DNA from: an uncultured Desulfosoma sp. | GTDB lineage: Bacteria; Desulfobacterota; Syntrophobacteria; Syntrophobacterales; DSM-9756 | Assembly (NCBI GenBank): GCA_937960435.1 | Contig: CALGPN010000007.1 | Location: forward strand, 1-62,242 | Length of the DNA stretch: 62,242 bases | Reading direction: 5' to 3' | Shown: piece by piece, positions 62,053 to 62,242 of the stretch | How the letters are laid out: each line of letters opens with the position of its first letter | Position numbering within the stretch: the stretch's first letter is position 1 | Made by a program: the position numbers and the translations under genes | Notes under the pieces: generated by a model | What the model saw: the letters and a program-made list of their open reading frames with translations, nothing else | Database searches by the model: none | What the model was told of the DNA's origin: nothing

Positions 62053-62242
62053 GAACGCTGTATCCTCCGCGATGCGTCCAATGCCAGTCTGAGGTCTCCA
62101 GCCGCGGAGCGGGCCCGCCGAAGGCTTGTGGGCCTTGTTAGGGGGTTCCGCGTGGGCCGCGCACACTCTTAGCAGCCCAAAGAAGCAAATTCAAGGGGGA
62201 GAGGCTGAAGGGGGAAGGGACGAGAGGCTTGGGCGCGACCCC
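62053..62242. other. Unassigned right end
   Basis: No complete gene is visible. This is the upstream region of the D,D-carboxypeptidase gene. Confidence 0.4.

Noticed and set aside
1-62242. tRNA, rRNA, CRISPR arrays, insertion sequences, prophage
   Set aside because: I scanned the intergenic stretches for tRNA-like ends, repeated spacers, transposase or integrase motifs and saw none. The only repeats are the REP-like pair and the duplicated kinase core.

Overview
The window is a dense, high-GC bacterial chromosome segment with no rRNA or tRNA gene, no insertion sequence and no CRISPR array that I could see. Several features suggest a Gram-negative Desulfobacterota, perhaps a relative of the Syntrophobacteria: an Na+-NQR operon, Mrp, AmmeMemoRadiSam genes, GH57/DUF3536, a CheB-CheR-PAS fusion, and many hybrid kinases with degenerate receivers. 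That placement is inference from gene content, not a phylogeny.

Region 1 (1-13.4 kb) is metabolic. It holds a partial alaC-type aminotransferase and nagZ, which is divergent from a sugar-phosphate nucleotidyltransferase/anomeric kinase pair (MurU/AmgK-like). This looks like a cell-wall sugar recycling module. Next come apbE and, convergent with it, nqrBCDEF with no nqrA. A 0.9 kb gene-free stretch upstream of nqrB carries REP-like inverted repeats. A VOC protein, a SlyD-like FKBP and a small zinc ribbon follow.

Region 2 (13.5-25 kb) has an exported parvulin, a cold-shock gene with a clean terminator, an AT-richer secreted protein of unknown function, nth, a PrmA-like methyltransferase, threonine ammonia-lyase, and a membrane protein with a degenerate spermidine-synthase domain. 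An exported AmmeMemoRadiSam pair (radical SAM enzyme plus Memo-AMMECR1 fusion) and a cytidylate-kinase-like gene follow.

Region 3 (25-34 kb) is the conserved translation/secretion block ffh-rpsP-khpA-rimM-trmD-RNA methyltransferase-rplS-rnhB-yraN-rsmI, followed by a GH57/DUF3536 protein.

Region 4 (34-52 kb) is a signalling island. A branched-chain-amino-acid-type binding lipoprotein is translationally coupled to a hybrid histidine kinase and a diguanylate cyclase. A stand-alone receiver follows, then a tightly coupled operon: heme-oxygenase-like protein, B12-binding protein, soluble histidine kinase and LuxR-type regulator. A MASE3 kinase comes next, with a catalytic core nearly identical at DNA level to the soluble kinase. 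On the opposite strand are a CheB-CheR-PAS fusion and a PAS-GAF hybrid kinase. The heme-oxygenase/B12/kinase/regulator operon is the best candidate for an undescribed system: a tetrapyrrole- or light/oxygen-responsive two-component pathway.

Region 5 (52-62 kb) has a membrane-anchored hypothetical, a TrmJ-like methyltransferase, a second, cytosolic Memo-AMMECR1 fusion, a UMF1-type MFS transporter, a zinc-dependent phospholipase C-like protein, Mrp, a carboxymuconolactone-decarboxylase-like protein, an FmdB zinc ribbon, a 30-residue membrane peptide and a PBP5-type D,D-carboxypeptidase.
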